DNA from: Paenibacillus wulumuqiensis
GTDB lineage: Bacteria > Bacillota > Bacilli > Paenibacillales > Paenibacillaceae
Direction of reading: 5' to 3'
Length of the DNA stretch: 64,000 nucleotides
Assembly (NCBI RefSeq): GCF_000971965.1
Contig: NZ_LAQP01000004.1
Coordinates: forward strand, 434,001-498,000
In this document: positions 7,959 through 16,162 of the stretch, in pieces
Layout of the letters: each line of letters opens with the position of its first letter
Numbering within the stretch: the stretch's first letter is position 1
Position numbers and translations under genes: made by a program
Notes under the pieces: generated by a model
Told to the model about the DNA's origin: nothing
Databases searched by the model: none
The model's input: the letters and a program-made list of their open reading frames with translations, nothing else

Positions 7959-9380
7959 GTGGACTTCTGGAGAACGCTTGTCGGTAAATTGTGGCTAACG
8001 ATCAGTGGACTGGTTGCCTGTGTCCTGCTGACACTGGGGTTGTTTTTACTGCCTTATATTGATACCAACTTTACCAATTCAGACGCGATCAAAAGGCTGT
8101 TTACGTATGTATCGATTATCGGATTTGCGCTGACCACTTTTTTTGCGCTGTTCCTGCTGACCAAGATAACGCAGCCGATGCAGCAGCTGATTCAGGCGAC
8201 AGACGGCATCCGCAAAGGGAAGTACAATACACGCCTGGCGCTGCGTACTGGTGACGAGATTGGTCAGCTGGCAAGCGCCTTTAACCATATGGCCGAGGAA
8301 CTGGAAAAGAATATCCAGAATCTGCAGCTGGAAAAGGAACAGATGGCGAGCGTACTGCGCAGCATGGGTGATGGTGTAATTACCTTTGACAAGAAGGGCA
8401 ATATGATCCTGCATAACCCGCTCGGCGAAATGATCATGGACAGCTGGCACAAAGCCGGCTGGGAAGGTCAGGAGGATGGCAGCGGTGCGGCCGCTTCCAA
8501 AGTGCCGGAACCGCTGTATCCGATGTTCGAGCGGGTCATCCGGGAACGTCAGGATCAGAGCTCCAATATCCATGTCAAGCAGCAGGTATGGGCCGTCAAT
8601 ATGACGCCGCTGTACTCGGGCGAGGATGTGCGCGGTACCGTATCCGTGCTGCGCGATGTGACCGAAGAGGTCAAGGCAGAGAAAATGCGCCGCGACTTTG
8701 TCGCCAATGTATCGCACGAGATTCGAACGCCGCTGCAGATGATTCAGGGTTACAGTGAAGCACTGCTCGATGGCATGGCTTCCTCACCGGAGGAAAGCAA
8801 TGAACTGGTGCAGGTGATTTACGATGAATCCCTGCGCATGAGCAGGCTGGTACAGGATCTGCTGGATCTGTCGCGAATGGAGGCCGGGCACACGGACATG
8901 AATTTCGGGCAGATGAATCTAAATGAATTGATGGACCGGGTGTACCGCAAGTTCTCCGTACGTGCCAAGGAACGCGAGCTGGAGCTGGATTTTGTTCGTG
9001 ATGAAACGCCGTTGATGCTGGAAGCGGATGCCGATCGGCTGGAGCAGGTATTTACCAATCTGCTGGACAATGCATTCCGCCACACACAGGCTGGTGGCAC
9101 CATTACCGTTACCGCTGCGGTGGAAGACAGCAATGTTCGTGTGTCCTTCCAGGATACGGGTGCAGGCATTCCGCTGGAAGATCTGCCGTTTATTTTTGAG
9201 CGGTTCTACAAGGCGGACAAGGCAAGAGTCCGTGGAGAATCCGGTGGTACCGGGCTTGGACTGGCGATCGTGCGCAATATTATCGAAGCCCATCAGGGTA
9301 GCATTACGGCAGACAGCCAGGTAGGCAAGGGAACTGTATTTACCCTGCGGCTGCCTGTGCATCATGAAGACCGGGATTGA
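7959..9380 (+). CDS. resE: sensor histidine kinase ResE with minimal sensor loop
   Basis: Membrane sensor kinase partner of ResD, 473 residues. Two membrane segments (about 11-32 and 49-68) are joined by a loop of only ~16 residues. A HAMP domain follows (~70-120), then a PAS-like domain (~130-235, VLRSMGDGVITFDKKG), the phospho-accepting His253 in NVSHEIRTPL, and an ATPase domain with NLLDNAFRH, DTGAGIP and GGTGLGLAIV. Bacillus ResE is near 590 residues with a large extracytoplasmic domain, so this protein lacks it and probably senses through the PAS or membrane parts. The start is GTG 7959, directly after the resD stop, with GAGGTG at 7944-7949 as ribosome site. Confidence 0.9.
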   Translation: MDFWRTLVGKLWLTISGLVACVLLTLGLFLLPYIDTNFTNSDAIKRLFTYVSIIGFALTTFFALFLLTKITQPMQQLIQATDGIRKGKYNTRLALRTGDEIGQLASAFNHMAEELEKNIQNLQLEKEQMASVLRSMGDGVITFDKKGNMILHNPLGEMIMDSWHKAGWEGQEDGSGAAASKVPEPLYPMFERVIRERQDQSSNIHVKQQVWAVNMTPLYSGEDVRGTVSVLRDVTEEVKAEKMRRDFVANVSHEIRTPLQMIQGYSEALLDGMASSPEESNELVQVIYDESLRMSRLVQDLLDLSRMEAGHTDMNFGQMNLNELMDRVYRKFSVRAKERELELDFVRDETPLMLEADADRLEQVFTNLLDNAFRHTQAGGTITVTAAVEDSNVRVSFQDTGAGIPLEDLPFIFERFYKADKARVRGESGGTGLGLAIVRNIIEAHQGSITADSQVGKGTVFTLRLPVHHEDRD

Positions 9381-9386
9381 ATATAT

Positions 9387-9426
9387 AAAAAAGCTCCTGC
9401 CGATTATCCGGTGCAGGAGCTTTTTT
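9387..9426. terminator. bidirectional terminator between resE and serA
   Basis: AAAAAAGCTCCTGC at 9387-9400 pairs with GCAGGAGCTTTTTT at 9413-9426. A-run and T-run on the two sides let it serve resE (plus) and serA (minus). Confidence 0.9.
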
Positions 9427-9475
9427 AGTATGTTTATTTGTAAAAGTACATGTTATAGGCAGAGTCCATGATCTG

Positions 9476-11068
9476 TTAGGCCAGCACGACTTCCTGCGCA
9501 GTGTTCAGGTTTGGCAGGCTGGTCAGCTCGACGAGTACCTGCTTCGGTACATCTTTGTCCACAGTCAGGATCATGATCGCTTCGCCGCCTTCAATTTTCC
9601 GTCCAACCTGCATGGAGGCGATATTGACATCTTTTTGACCGAGCAGGGAGCCCACATTACCGATGATGCCGGGTTTGTCCGTATGGGATACGAGAATCTG
9701 GTGACCGGCAGGCAGTACATCCACCGAATAATCATTGATGCGGACAATACGCTCCCCATAACCGCTCAGCAGGGTACCGGAGATTCGCTGATCACTGCCA
9801 TCCTGGCCTTTCAGGCTCACCGTGATCAGATTGGTAAAGCCTTTGGTCGATGGAGCACTGGTAACAATCACATTTAGATCACGCACTTTGGCCAGATGAA
9901 GCGAGTTGACGATATTCGCTTCCGAACCGAGATGACGGGAGAGAATGCCTTTCAGAATATAACGGGTCAGCGGCTGGGTATCCACTTCGGACAGATCGCC
10001 CGCATAGTCGATACGGATCTCCTGGATCGCCTGTACGGAGATTTGAGCGGCAAAGCTGCCCAGCTTCTCTCCCAGTCCAAAGTACGGCTGCAGCTTGTTC
10101 ATGACGCTTGCAGCGACAGGAGGCATGTTGACCGCATTTTTGAACGGCTCGTCACGCAGAATATGCAGTACCTGCTCGGATACATCGATCGCTACGTTTT
10201 CCTGGGCTTCCACCGTGGAAGCGCCGAGGTGAGGCGTTACGATAATGCTTGGATGATTCAGGAAAGGGTGATCCGCCTGCGGTGGCTCGCTCTCGAATAC
10301 ATCAAAGGCCGCTCCGGCCACAATGCCTTCATCAATCGCCGCTACCAGTGCCAGCTCATCGATGACGCCGCCGCGGGCACAGTTGATGATACGCATTCCT
10401 TTTTTCATGATCTGGAATTGCGGTGTCGAGATCATATGCTTGGTCTCCGGCGTAAGTGGTGTATGCACTGTCATAAAGTCGGCATGCTGCAGAATATCAT
10501 CCACACTGGCCAGCTTGACACCCATCTTGTCGGCACGCTCCTGAGTCAGGAATGGATCGTAGCCGAGAATATCCATACCAAATGCTTTGGCACGCTTGGC
10601 GACTTCACTGCCGATGCGGCCCATACCGAGTACGCCCAGTGTTTTGTTACGCAGTTCGACCCCGAGGAAAGATTTGCGGTCCCAGGTACCGTTAATGGTT
10701 TTGGCATAGGCCTGTGGAATATGGCGTGCCAGAGCCATCATCATGGCAAAGGTATGCTCACAGGTTGTAATCGTGTTACCGTCCGGTGCGTTGATGACGA
10801 TAATGCCGCGCTGGGTAGCGGCTTCCAGATCGATATTGTCGACGCCGACACCTGCACGTCCCACGACTTTAAGCTTGGTTGCAGCTTCCATGATTTTGGC
10901 TGTAACCGTCGTCTGGCTGCGTACGAGCAGTGCATCGTATTCGCTGATAATAGCAGTCAATTCGTCTTCGCTCAGTCCTGTCTTTTTGTCTACCGTGATG
11001 TCCGAAACATCCATCAGTTGTTGAATCCCCAGATCGCTAATTGGATCAGATACCAGTACCTTAAACAT
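9476..11068 (-). CDS. serA: D-3-phosphoglycerate dehydrogenase
   Basis: First enzyme of serine synthesis: oxidises 3-phosphoglycerate with NAD. The 530-residue protein is the long form with three parts. The catalytic/NAD-binding dehydrogenase (1-~315) has GVLGMGRIGSEVAKRAKAF, NCARGGVIDE and TPHLGASTVEAQ holding the catalytic His; then come an intervening domain and a C-terminal ACT domain from ~455 (HTDKPGIIGNVGSLLG). The start ATG at 11066-11068 is preceded on the minus strand by GGAGGAGG. A serine T-box leader and a strong promoter lie upstream, so expression should rise when charged tRNA-Ser falls; the ACT domain may add product feedback. Confidence 0.96.
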   Translation of the reverse strand: MFKVLVSDPISDLGIQQLMDVSDITVDKKTGLSEDELTAIISEYDALLVRSQTTVTAKIMEAATKLKVVGRAGVGVDNIDLEAATQRGIIVINAPDGNTITTCEHTFAMMMALARHIPQAYAKTINGTWDRKSFLGVELRNKTLGVLGMGRIGSEVAKRAKAFGMDILGYDPFLTQERADKMGVKLASVDDILQHADFMTVHTPLTPETKHMISTPQFQIMKKGMRIINCARGGVIDELALVAAIDEGIVAGAAFDVFESEPPQADHPFLNHPSIIVTPHLGASTVEAQENVAIDVSEQVLHILRDEPFKNAVNMPPVAASVMNKLQPYFGLGEKLGSFAAQISVQAIQEIRIDYAGDLSEVDTQPLTRYILKGILSRHLGSEANIVNSLHLAKVRDLNVIVTSAPSTKGFTNLITVSLKGQDGSDQRISGTLLSGYGERIVRINDYSVDVLPAGHQILVSHTDKPGIIGNVGSLLGQKDVNIASMQVGRKIEGGEAIMILTVDKDVPKQVLVELTSLPNLNTAQEVVLA

Positions 11069-11261
11069 TATTTCTTTCCTCCTCCAAAATGGTCATTCTT
11101 TGTTTTTTTGTCATTCTCCTTGTTGGCTGTACAGGTTGTGCTTTATATAAACATTTGCCTCTGTCACGGACGCTGACAGACAGCTGCAAATGTTAATATC
11201 CCGGATGATCCTGACTCCATTTAATTACCGAACAAACGCACTAACGCACAAAAGCAAAAAT

Positions 11262-11540
11262 TATACAAAAAAAGCACTCATCCGCACACTACGATTGTAG
11301 TCAAGGGACGAGAGCTGTCGTGGTACCACCCTAATTCGCTGTTCTCTCACAAGAAACAGCCTTATGGTCAAATCAATTGACCCGATTCATAACGGAATCA
11401 CCCGACTGTACCTACTCCAATTTCAATACAGTGACTCAGGAACGCTCAAAATATACAATCGGTTTACCGGTTTGCACCAACCACCGGCTCTCTGAAAACC
11501 AGAGTGCAATTTTTTTCCTTCACAGACGTTAAAGTAATTT
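11262..11540 (-). promoter_or_regulatory. T-box leader of serA, specifier AGC (Ser)
   Basis: Read on the minus strand, this leader contains a stem I with GGTGCAAACCGG, a specifier region TGAGCGTTCCTGAGT, the universal T-box AGGGTGGTACCACG (plus coordinates 11319-11332), and then a terminator stem (AGCTCTCGTCC with GGATGAGTGCT) ending in seven T. The specifier codon read from context is AGC, plus coordinates 11444-11446, a serine codon, which agrees with serA downstream. About 190 bases without other features separate the terminator from the serA start. Confidence 0.93.
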
Positions 11541-11550
11541 AATTTTTCAT

Positions 11551-11579
11551 AATGTACCATGGGTTACATACCATGTCAA
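11551..11579 (-). promoter_or_regulatory. sigma-A promoter of serA
   Basis: On the minus strand TTGACA (plus 11574-11579) is followed by a 17-base spacer and TACATT (plus 11551-11556). Transcription would begin just before the T-box leader. Confidence 0.8.
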
Positions 11580-11786
11580 TAACGTATTTTGGAATCAAAC
11601 ACGAATATTAAATGTGAAAAGTGATTGAATATACGTATTATGCTCTGTTGAATCCTATTGTATCCCAGAAGCGTAATCAAATACAGCATAATTATATCTG
11701 ACTGCCTAAAATAGGTTCAGCGGTCTATATATCAACCCGATCACGCCGGATAGCTGGGAACAGCGAACGAAACCGGCAAGAGGATT

Positions 11787-11815
11787 ATTTGCTTTGGTGA
11801 ATATCATGCTATAAT
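11787..11815 (+). promoter_or_regulatory. candidate promoter of the CPBP gene
   Basis: A perfect TATAAT at 11810-11815 lies 60 bases before the gene start. The -35 is weak (ATTTGC at 17 bases or TTGCTT at 15 bases). Confidence 0.5.
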
Positions 11816-11874
11816 GAATTTTATTAATGGAAAGCGGGCATCCGGCTCAATGCTTGACCAAGAGGATTGTGATT

Positions 11875-12468
11875 ATGAAAAAAGGCAAGTTTCGATCATT
11901 TAAATTAAAACGTGTACAGCCCGAACAGCTGACTGACAAGCTGCTGCTCGCCAATCTGTATCTGACCCAGGGACTTACATTGCTCGTTGGCCTGATCTGG
12001 ATATGGCTGCAGGGACGCAATCCGTTTCTGCTGCTTCAGCTGCCGACCAATCTGCAGTTTGTATGGTGGGGGCTTGGACTCGCTGGAGCGATGCTGCTGG
12101 CCGATCTGTTCATTTCCAGAGTAATTCCGGAGAGCAGTATGGATGACGGCGGGATTAACGAAATGATTTTCAAAAACCGGCCGATCTGGCATATCGTGAT
12201 TATTACCCTGATCGTCGGCATCTGTGAAGAAATTTTGTTTCGTGGAGCCATTCAGCACGCCTTTGGACCGTACTGGACCAGCATCATTTTCGCAGCTATT
12301 CACTTTCGGTATCTGCGCCACTGGATTCCGACTGGCTGGGTGTTTGTCAGCAGCTACGCTCTTGGGTATATTTATATTGAATCCGGTACATTATGGGCAC
12401 CCATTTTATGTCATTTTATGATTGACCTGATATCCGGTCTGATTATTTCGTTGCGGAGGGAAAAATGA
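11875..12468 (+). CDS. CPBP-family intramembrane glutamic endopeptidase
   Basis: A 197-residue multi-span membrane protein of the CAAX protease/bacteriocin-processing family. The family motifs are present: EEILFRGAIQH (catalytic EExxxR), FAAIHF (the FxxxH of motif 2) and HFMIDL near the C terminus. Membrane segments are seen near residues 30-50, 60-80, 105-125 and 130-195. ATG 11875 with AAGAGGA just before it was chosen; an in-frame ATG at 11827 has no ribosome site. The gene overlaps the next one by ATGA. Substrate is unknown. Confidence 0.85.
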   Translation: MKKGKFRSFKLKRVQPEQLTDKLLLANLYLTQGLTLLVGLIWIWLQGRNPFLLLQLPTNLQFVWWGLGLAGAMLLADLFISRVIPESSMDDGGINEMIFKNRPIWHIVIITLIVGICEEILFRGAIQHAFGPYWTSIIFAAIHFRYLRHWIPTGWVFVSSYALGYIYIESGTLWAPILCHFMIDLISGLIISLRREK

Positions 12469-12881
12469 GCGAACGTCTAAGCAGGTTGGAACGTTACAGC
12501 ACAACTAGGGATACAAGCAGAATAGAACGTTTTGGCAGCAATCGGGATGAAGGTTTGCTGATCGGCGGACGAATCAAGTTACCTGCCGGTCGCAGCAAGC
12601 GTTCAGCACGAACCGTACGGCAGTCAGCGTATCAGCCAGTGAATCCATCTGTTGAGGCAGAAGGCAAAGAGCAGGGCGAAGGAGAAGAGGAAGAGGGCGA
12701 AAAGGAATATGCGCCACGCAGCACCATCTATCCGGCTCGCAAAATCAGGTTAGCCAAGTTCTTTTATGGCTATCTGATCTTCATGTTTGTGGTACTGACC
12801 GGTATGCTGCTCTGGTGGGGTTTCAAGCTTTCCGGCTTTATGCTGAGCTGGGACAAATTCAAAAGTCTGTTTCTGCAATAA
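12465..12881 (+). CDS. small single-span membrane protein of unknown function
   Basis: Not recognised. The 138-residue protein is strongly basic/polar at first (Arg-rich 1-55), has an acidic run of Glu/Gly at ~66-81, then one membrane span at ~99-121 (FFYGYLIFMFVVLTGMLLWW) and a short tail. The start ATG overlaps the stop of the CPBP gene (ATGA) with GGAGGG upstream, so the two are coupled and may act together. Topology is probably N-in with a long cytoplasmic region. Confidence 0.7.
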   Translation: MSERLSRLERYSTTRDTSRIERFGSNRDEGLLIGGRIKLPAGRSKRSARTVRQSAYQPVNPSVEAEGKEQGEGEEEEGEKEYAPRSTIYPARKIRLAKFFYGYLIFMFVVLTGMLLWWGFKLSGFMLSWDKFKSLFLQ

Positions 12882-12935
12882 TTGGTAATACATTTGAACA
12901 GCCAACAGCTGCTTGATCCACAATATTGAAAATAC

Positions 12936-12976
12936 AAAAACGCAGAGTGCGGATGTTTCCGCAGCTCTGCGTTTTT
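12936..12976. terminator. bidirectional terminator
   Basis: AAAAACGCAGAG at 12936-12947 pairs with CTCTGCGTTTTT at 12965-12976, between convergent genes. Confidence 0.88.
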
Positions 12977-12997
12977 ATATGTCGATATGTTGTTTGC

Positions 12998-13891
12998 TTA
13001 GCGCATTTCCGGCTCGATTGTATCGGGATCGACAAAAGTGTATCCTTTGGCTTCCAGCTTGGTCAGCAGCTCATCCAGTGCTTCCACTGTCCATGGCAGT
13101 TCATGCATCAGAATGGTACTGCCGGAATGCAGCTGATCCATCACGTTGGTAATGACAGCCTGGGGATCATCCTGGTTGACCCAATCCAGTGAGCCTACAG
13201 ACCAGTTCATGTACATCAGATTGTTTTTGGCAGCGACTTCATGCACGGCATCATTGCCTGCTCCATTAGGCGGACGCAGGAAACGTGGAGTGATATTAAT
13301 CGTTTCTTCAATGATTTTCTGGGTGTCTTCAATTTGCTGCTTTACTTTGGCGGCTGATTCATTTTTGAGTACGATATGATCATACGTATGGTTGCCGATC
13401 ACGCCTCCGCGATCATGAATCAGTTTGAGCAGCTCCGGATGCTGCTTGACACGGCTGCCGTTTACATAGAAAATGGCACGGGCATGATGCTTGTCGAGCG
13501 TATCCATCATGCTGTTGATCATTTTCGCTTCTTTTGGACCATCGTCAAAAGTCAGCAGAACGACTTTTTTTGGCGTTTTGTCCGATTCTTTATTCGGCAC
13601 AATATCATAGTTTTTGTTCATATGATATGTATAGCTTGCAGGTGCTTCGGCCTTGACATCTTCAGCCGGCTTACTGCTGCCTTCCTGCGCTTTGGCTTCC
13701 GTTGAATCGGTGGCAGTCGTACCTTTGGCTGTGCTCTGTGGTGTCGTGCCGGATTCGGCGCTTTGTTCTGTAGTGACGGTTGGTGTGGCAGGAGCCTGAT
13801 TTGCACCCGTATCGCCGGCAGTAGTCTGGTTGCTGCATGCGGATAACATCAGCACGGATAGGAGCAGCCAGCCCGCAGTTTTCTTACCCAT
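12998..13891 (-). CDS. polysaccharide deacetylase lipoprotein (NodB domain)
   Basis: A 297-residue secreted lipoprotein: hydrophobic signal followed by lipobox LSAC with Cys19. A low-complexity Thr/Ala/Ser linker (~20-90) leads into a NodB carbohydrate esterase family 4 domain (~105-290). Catalytic and metal residues are visible: TFDDGP, HTYDH (the two metal His), RPPNGAGN and ILMHELPW. It should deacetylate N-acetyl groups of peptidoglycan or another wall glycan on the outer face of the membrane. RPPNG instead of the more usual RPPYG is a minor deviation. The only ribosome-site candidate is a weak AGAG before ATG 13891. Confidence 0.88.
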   Translation of the reverse strand: MGKKTAGWLLLSVLMLSACSNQTTAGDTGANQAPATPTVTTEQSAESGTTPQSTAKGTTATDSTEAKAQEGSSKPAEDVKAEAPASYTYHMNKNYDIVPNKESDKTPKKVVLLTFDDGPKEAKMINSMMDTLDKHHARAIFYVNGSRVKQHPELLKLIHDRGGVIGNHTYDHIVLKNESAAKVKQQIEDTQKIIEETINITPRFLRPPNGAGNDAVHEVAAKNNLMYMNWSVGSLDWVNQDDPQAVITNVMDQLHSGSTILMHELPWTVEALDELLTKLEAKGYTFVDPDTIEPEMR

Positions 13892-14118
13892 TCATTTCAC
13901 GCTCTTTTCTGTCTGTATTTTCGGTAACCAAGCCGCTGAGGTCCGTGAAAATGACTTTTGCAGAGCCAATGTATTTATTCAGCGGACAACAGTACGCCTA
14001 TGTAAATTAAATCCCTAATCGGCATAAAAAATCAACTCTTGTATAAATTTTCTATGTGATTTGGGCATACAAATGCCTAATAACCCAAAAAGCAGACAAA
14101 TGAATCAGCCGCATAATG

Positions 14119-14159
14119 ATAAAACGCTTACAATCATAATTATGTGCAAAGCGTTTTAT
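14119..14159. other. perfect 11-bp inverted repeat upstream of mecA
   Basis: ATAAAACGCTT at 14119-14129 is the exact inverse of AAGCGTTTTAT at 14149-14159, with a 19-base loop. It could be a weak terminator (TTTTATT tail) for the divergent region or an operator. A TATAAT at 14193-14198 follows and may be the mecA -10, though no good -35 is seen. The rest of the ~400-base gap between the deacetylase gene and mecA shows nothing else. Confidence 0.5.
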
Positions 14160-14289
14160 TACGTGCATTTAAGGATAATAAATGGTAACATATATAATAT
14201 AGCCTTGCTATATTTAAACCATATGAATAGGGAATGGATGACACGCATTATGCGTGATCACAACCTATGTTTTCAAGGGGGATCCTATC

Positions 14290-14901
14290 ATGAAAATAGA
14301 AAGATTGAGCTCAGACAAAATACGGATTTTCCTTACTTTTGATGATCTCACTGAGCGCGGGATTCAAAAAGAAGATATGTGGCAGGAGATTCCAAAAGTG
14401 CACGACCTGTTCACTGAAATGATGGACCAGGCTTATACGGAGCTTGGGTTTGATGCTACCGGTCCACTGGCGGTCGAAGTATTCGCGCTTCCTGCACAGG
14501 GTATGGTAGTGATAGTAACTCGCGGTAAATACGATCAGCATCTGGGTACCATGAACGAAGATGATCTGGCTGATGAGATATACGAGATGGAAGTTACTCT
14601 GGAAGAGACCGATTTTATCGCCTATGCCTTCAAGGACTTCGAGACATTGATCGAAGCGGCGCATACGCTTTCCCAGAACGTAACGGAGGCTGGAAGACTG
14701 TATCATTACAAAGATCAGTGGGTGTTCACCCTTGATCCTGCTGAAGTGGATATGTCCAAGCACGCAGCCCTGATTGCTGTACTGGCTGAGTTTGGTGATG
14801 CTACTTCGGTTACCGAAGCTATGCTGGAAGAATACGGTAAAGTGGTTATGCCGGAAAATGCGGTAGAGATTATCTGCAACCATTTCAAGCGTAATGACTG
14901 A
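14290..14901 (+). CDS. mecA: adaptor protein MecA
   Basis: MecA is the ClpC adaptor that delivers substrates (in Bacillus ComK among others) to the ClpCP protease. The 203-residue protein starts MKIERLSSDKIRIFLTFDDLTERG, close to Bacillus MecA, with an N-terminal substrate-binding domain, a middle acidic linker and a C-terminal ClpC-binding domain. ATG 14290 with AAGGGGG upstream is preferred over the in-frame ATG at 14254. It stands alone between the deacetylase gene (opposite strand) and prsW. Confidence 0.9.
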   Translation: MKIERLSSDKIRIFLTFDDLTERGIQKEDMWQEIPKVHDLFTEMMDQAYTELGFDATGPLAVEVFALPAQGMVVIVTRGKYDQHLGTMNEDDLADEIYEMEVTLEETDFIAYAFKDFETLIEAAHTLSQNVTEAGRLYHYKDQWVFTLDPAEVDMSKHAALIAVLAEFGDATSVTEAMLEEYGKVVMPENAVEIICNHFKRND

Positions 14902-15038
14902 ATGAAATCAAGACATCCAGGTATTTCCTTCGCTTAATAAATAGTCCGAACCGGCCGGAAGGAGTTCCTATTTCGTATGTTGCACATAACGGCACATCAA
15001 CCGGTGGTCAGGCTATAAATCGATGAGGGGGAATCTGG

Positions 15039-15737
15039 GTGTCTTTATTTTCAATTCTGATGGCTGCAATAGCTCCGGGTATTGCACTGCTTGTATATGT
15101 CTATCTCAAGGATAAATATGACACCGAACCGCTTCATCTGGTGATCAAATTTTTTCTACTCGGAATTGCTATTGTATTTCCGATCATGATTATTCAGCGG
15201 GCAATGGTACTCGGTCTTGGAGAAAGTCCGTATGTTTTCTCATTTCTGATTTCTGCGGGTGTAGAGGAAGCAGCCAAGTGGTTTATCATTTATCATATTT
15301 TGTACAACCATACGGAATTTGATGAGCCTTATGATGGAATTGTCTATGCTGTTGCTCTTTCACTCGGATTTGCCACACTGGAAAATGTGCTTTATGCGCT
15401 CTATAATTCGATGTCGGTGGTGTCGCTGCTGGCACGCGGTCTGCTGCCGGTATCCGGACATGCATTGTTCGGTGTCATCATGGGATACTATGTAGGCAAA
15501 GCCAAATTCACCGCCACCTCGCGCAAACGGCGCTTGTTTCTCGCCTGTGCGCTGGTGTTGCCACTATTCTGGCATGGTGTATATGACTTTATCCTCCAGA
15601 CGGTTACCCAGCACTGGATGTGGTACATTATACCGCTGATGCTGTTCCTCTGGTACGGCGGCATGATCAAGATTGCACGTGCGAATAACCGTTCACCTTT
15701 CCGGTTTGTCAAAAGGGAAGAGGAAATGAATACGTAA
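15039..15737 (+). CDS. prsW: intramembrane protease PrsW
   Basis: PrsW performs site-1 cleavage of an anti-sigma factor (RsiW in Bacillus). The 232-residue protein has about eight membrane segments and the conserved motifs: EEAAKWF (two catalytic Glu), the GFATLENVLY stretch, HALFG and FWHGVYDF. The start is GTG 15039 behind GATGAGGGGG. Two ECF sigma/anti-sigma pairs occur in this same window (46.4 and 51.5 kb) and are conceivable targets, but that link is inference. In Bacillus the germination genes sleB and ypeB come next; here a terminator and a ~400-base gap come next. Confidence 0.9.
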   Translation: MSLFSILMAAIAPGIALLVYVYLKDKYDTEPLHLVIKFFLLGIAIVFPIMIIQRAMVLGLGESPYVFSFLISAGVEEAAKWFIIYHILYNHTEFDEPYDGIVYAVALSLGFATLENVLYALYNSMSVVSLLARGLLPVSGHALFGVIMGYYVGKAKFTATSRKRRLFLACALVLPLFWHGVYDFILQTVTQHWMWYIIPLMLFLWYGGMIKIARANNRSPFRFVKREEEMNT

Positions 15738-15750
15738 ATAGACGCATCAA

Positions 15751-15796
15751 TAAAACCCGCAGTCGGACAATAGATCCGGACGGCGGGTTTTATTTA
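15751..15796 (+). terminator. intrinsic terminator after prsW
   Basis: TAAAACCCGC at 15751-15760 pairs with GGCGGGTTTTA at 15782-15792, with a T-rich tail. Confidence 0.85.
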
Positions 15797-16065
15797 TAAT
15801 AAATATAGTTGGCGGTGCTGGGAACGGAATACAGCTGCATATTGATTTGAGTACTATCAATCAGAGAAAGATATCATTTGGGGAGTAGTTCTGCAGGATA
15901 CAACGCGCTTAGGCAGTATGCTCTGGTTGTCAGCCCTTGGGAACAGCCAATTGAAGGTGGACACAAGCGCTGAAGTGCCGTATCGGATACCAATCGCCCA
16001 AAACGGATTGCTTGTTGTTGTAAGCAGTAAATCGATTTTCGAACCCTCTGGGTGACTGTACGCTT
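15797..16065. other. gap between prsW and cmk without recognisable gene
   Basis: No convincing coding frame or RNA family was seen. A 65-codon frame on the minus strand has no ribosome site or family resemblance. In Bacillus order this is where sleB and ypeB stand, so it may be a deletion scar. Confidence 0.4.
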
Positions 16066-16094
16066 TTGCATGTTCTAGGGGACTGTGTTATAAT
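16066..16094 (+). promoter_or_regulatory. sigma-A promoter of cmk operon
   Basis: TTGCAT at 16066-16071, 17-base spacer, perfect TATAAT at 16089-16094. It would drive cmk-plsC and possibly the S1 gene. Confidence 0.8.
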
Positions 16095-16103
16095 TTGCTT
16101 GAC

Positions 16104-16124
16104 GCAGGCAATGCCTGCTTTTTT
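16104..16124 (+). terminator. short hairpin with T-run directly after the cmk promoter
   Basis: GCAGGC at 16104-16109 and GCCTGC at 16113-16118 form a six-pair stem with a three-base loop, followed by six T. It starts within a few bases of the expected transcript start, so it may be an attenuator or a 5' stabilising hairpin rather than an end point. Confidence 0.6.
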
Positions 16125-16162
16125 ATTGAGTTGGAGTATGATGGTTGAGGGGGAGTTCCCGG

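Noticed and set aside
9896-11176. 426-codon plus-strand frame opposite serA
   Set aside because: serA on the minus strand is certain, with T-box and promoter; this is its shadow.
15874-16071. Minus-strand frame of 65 codons between prsW and cmk
   Set aside because: No ribosome site, no hydrophobic or domain pattern, and it runs into the cmk promoter.
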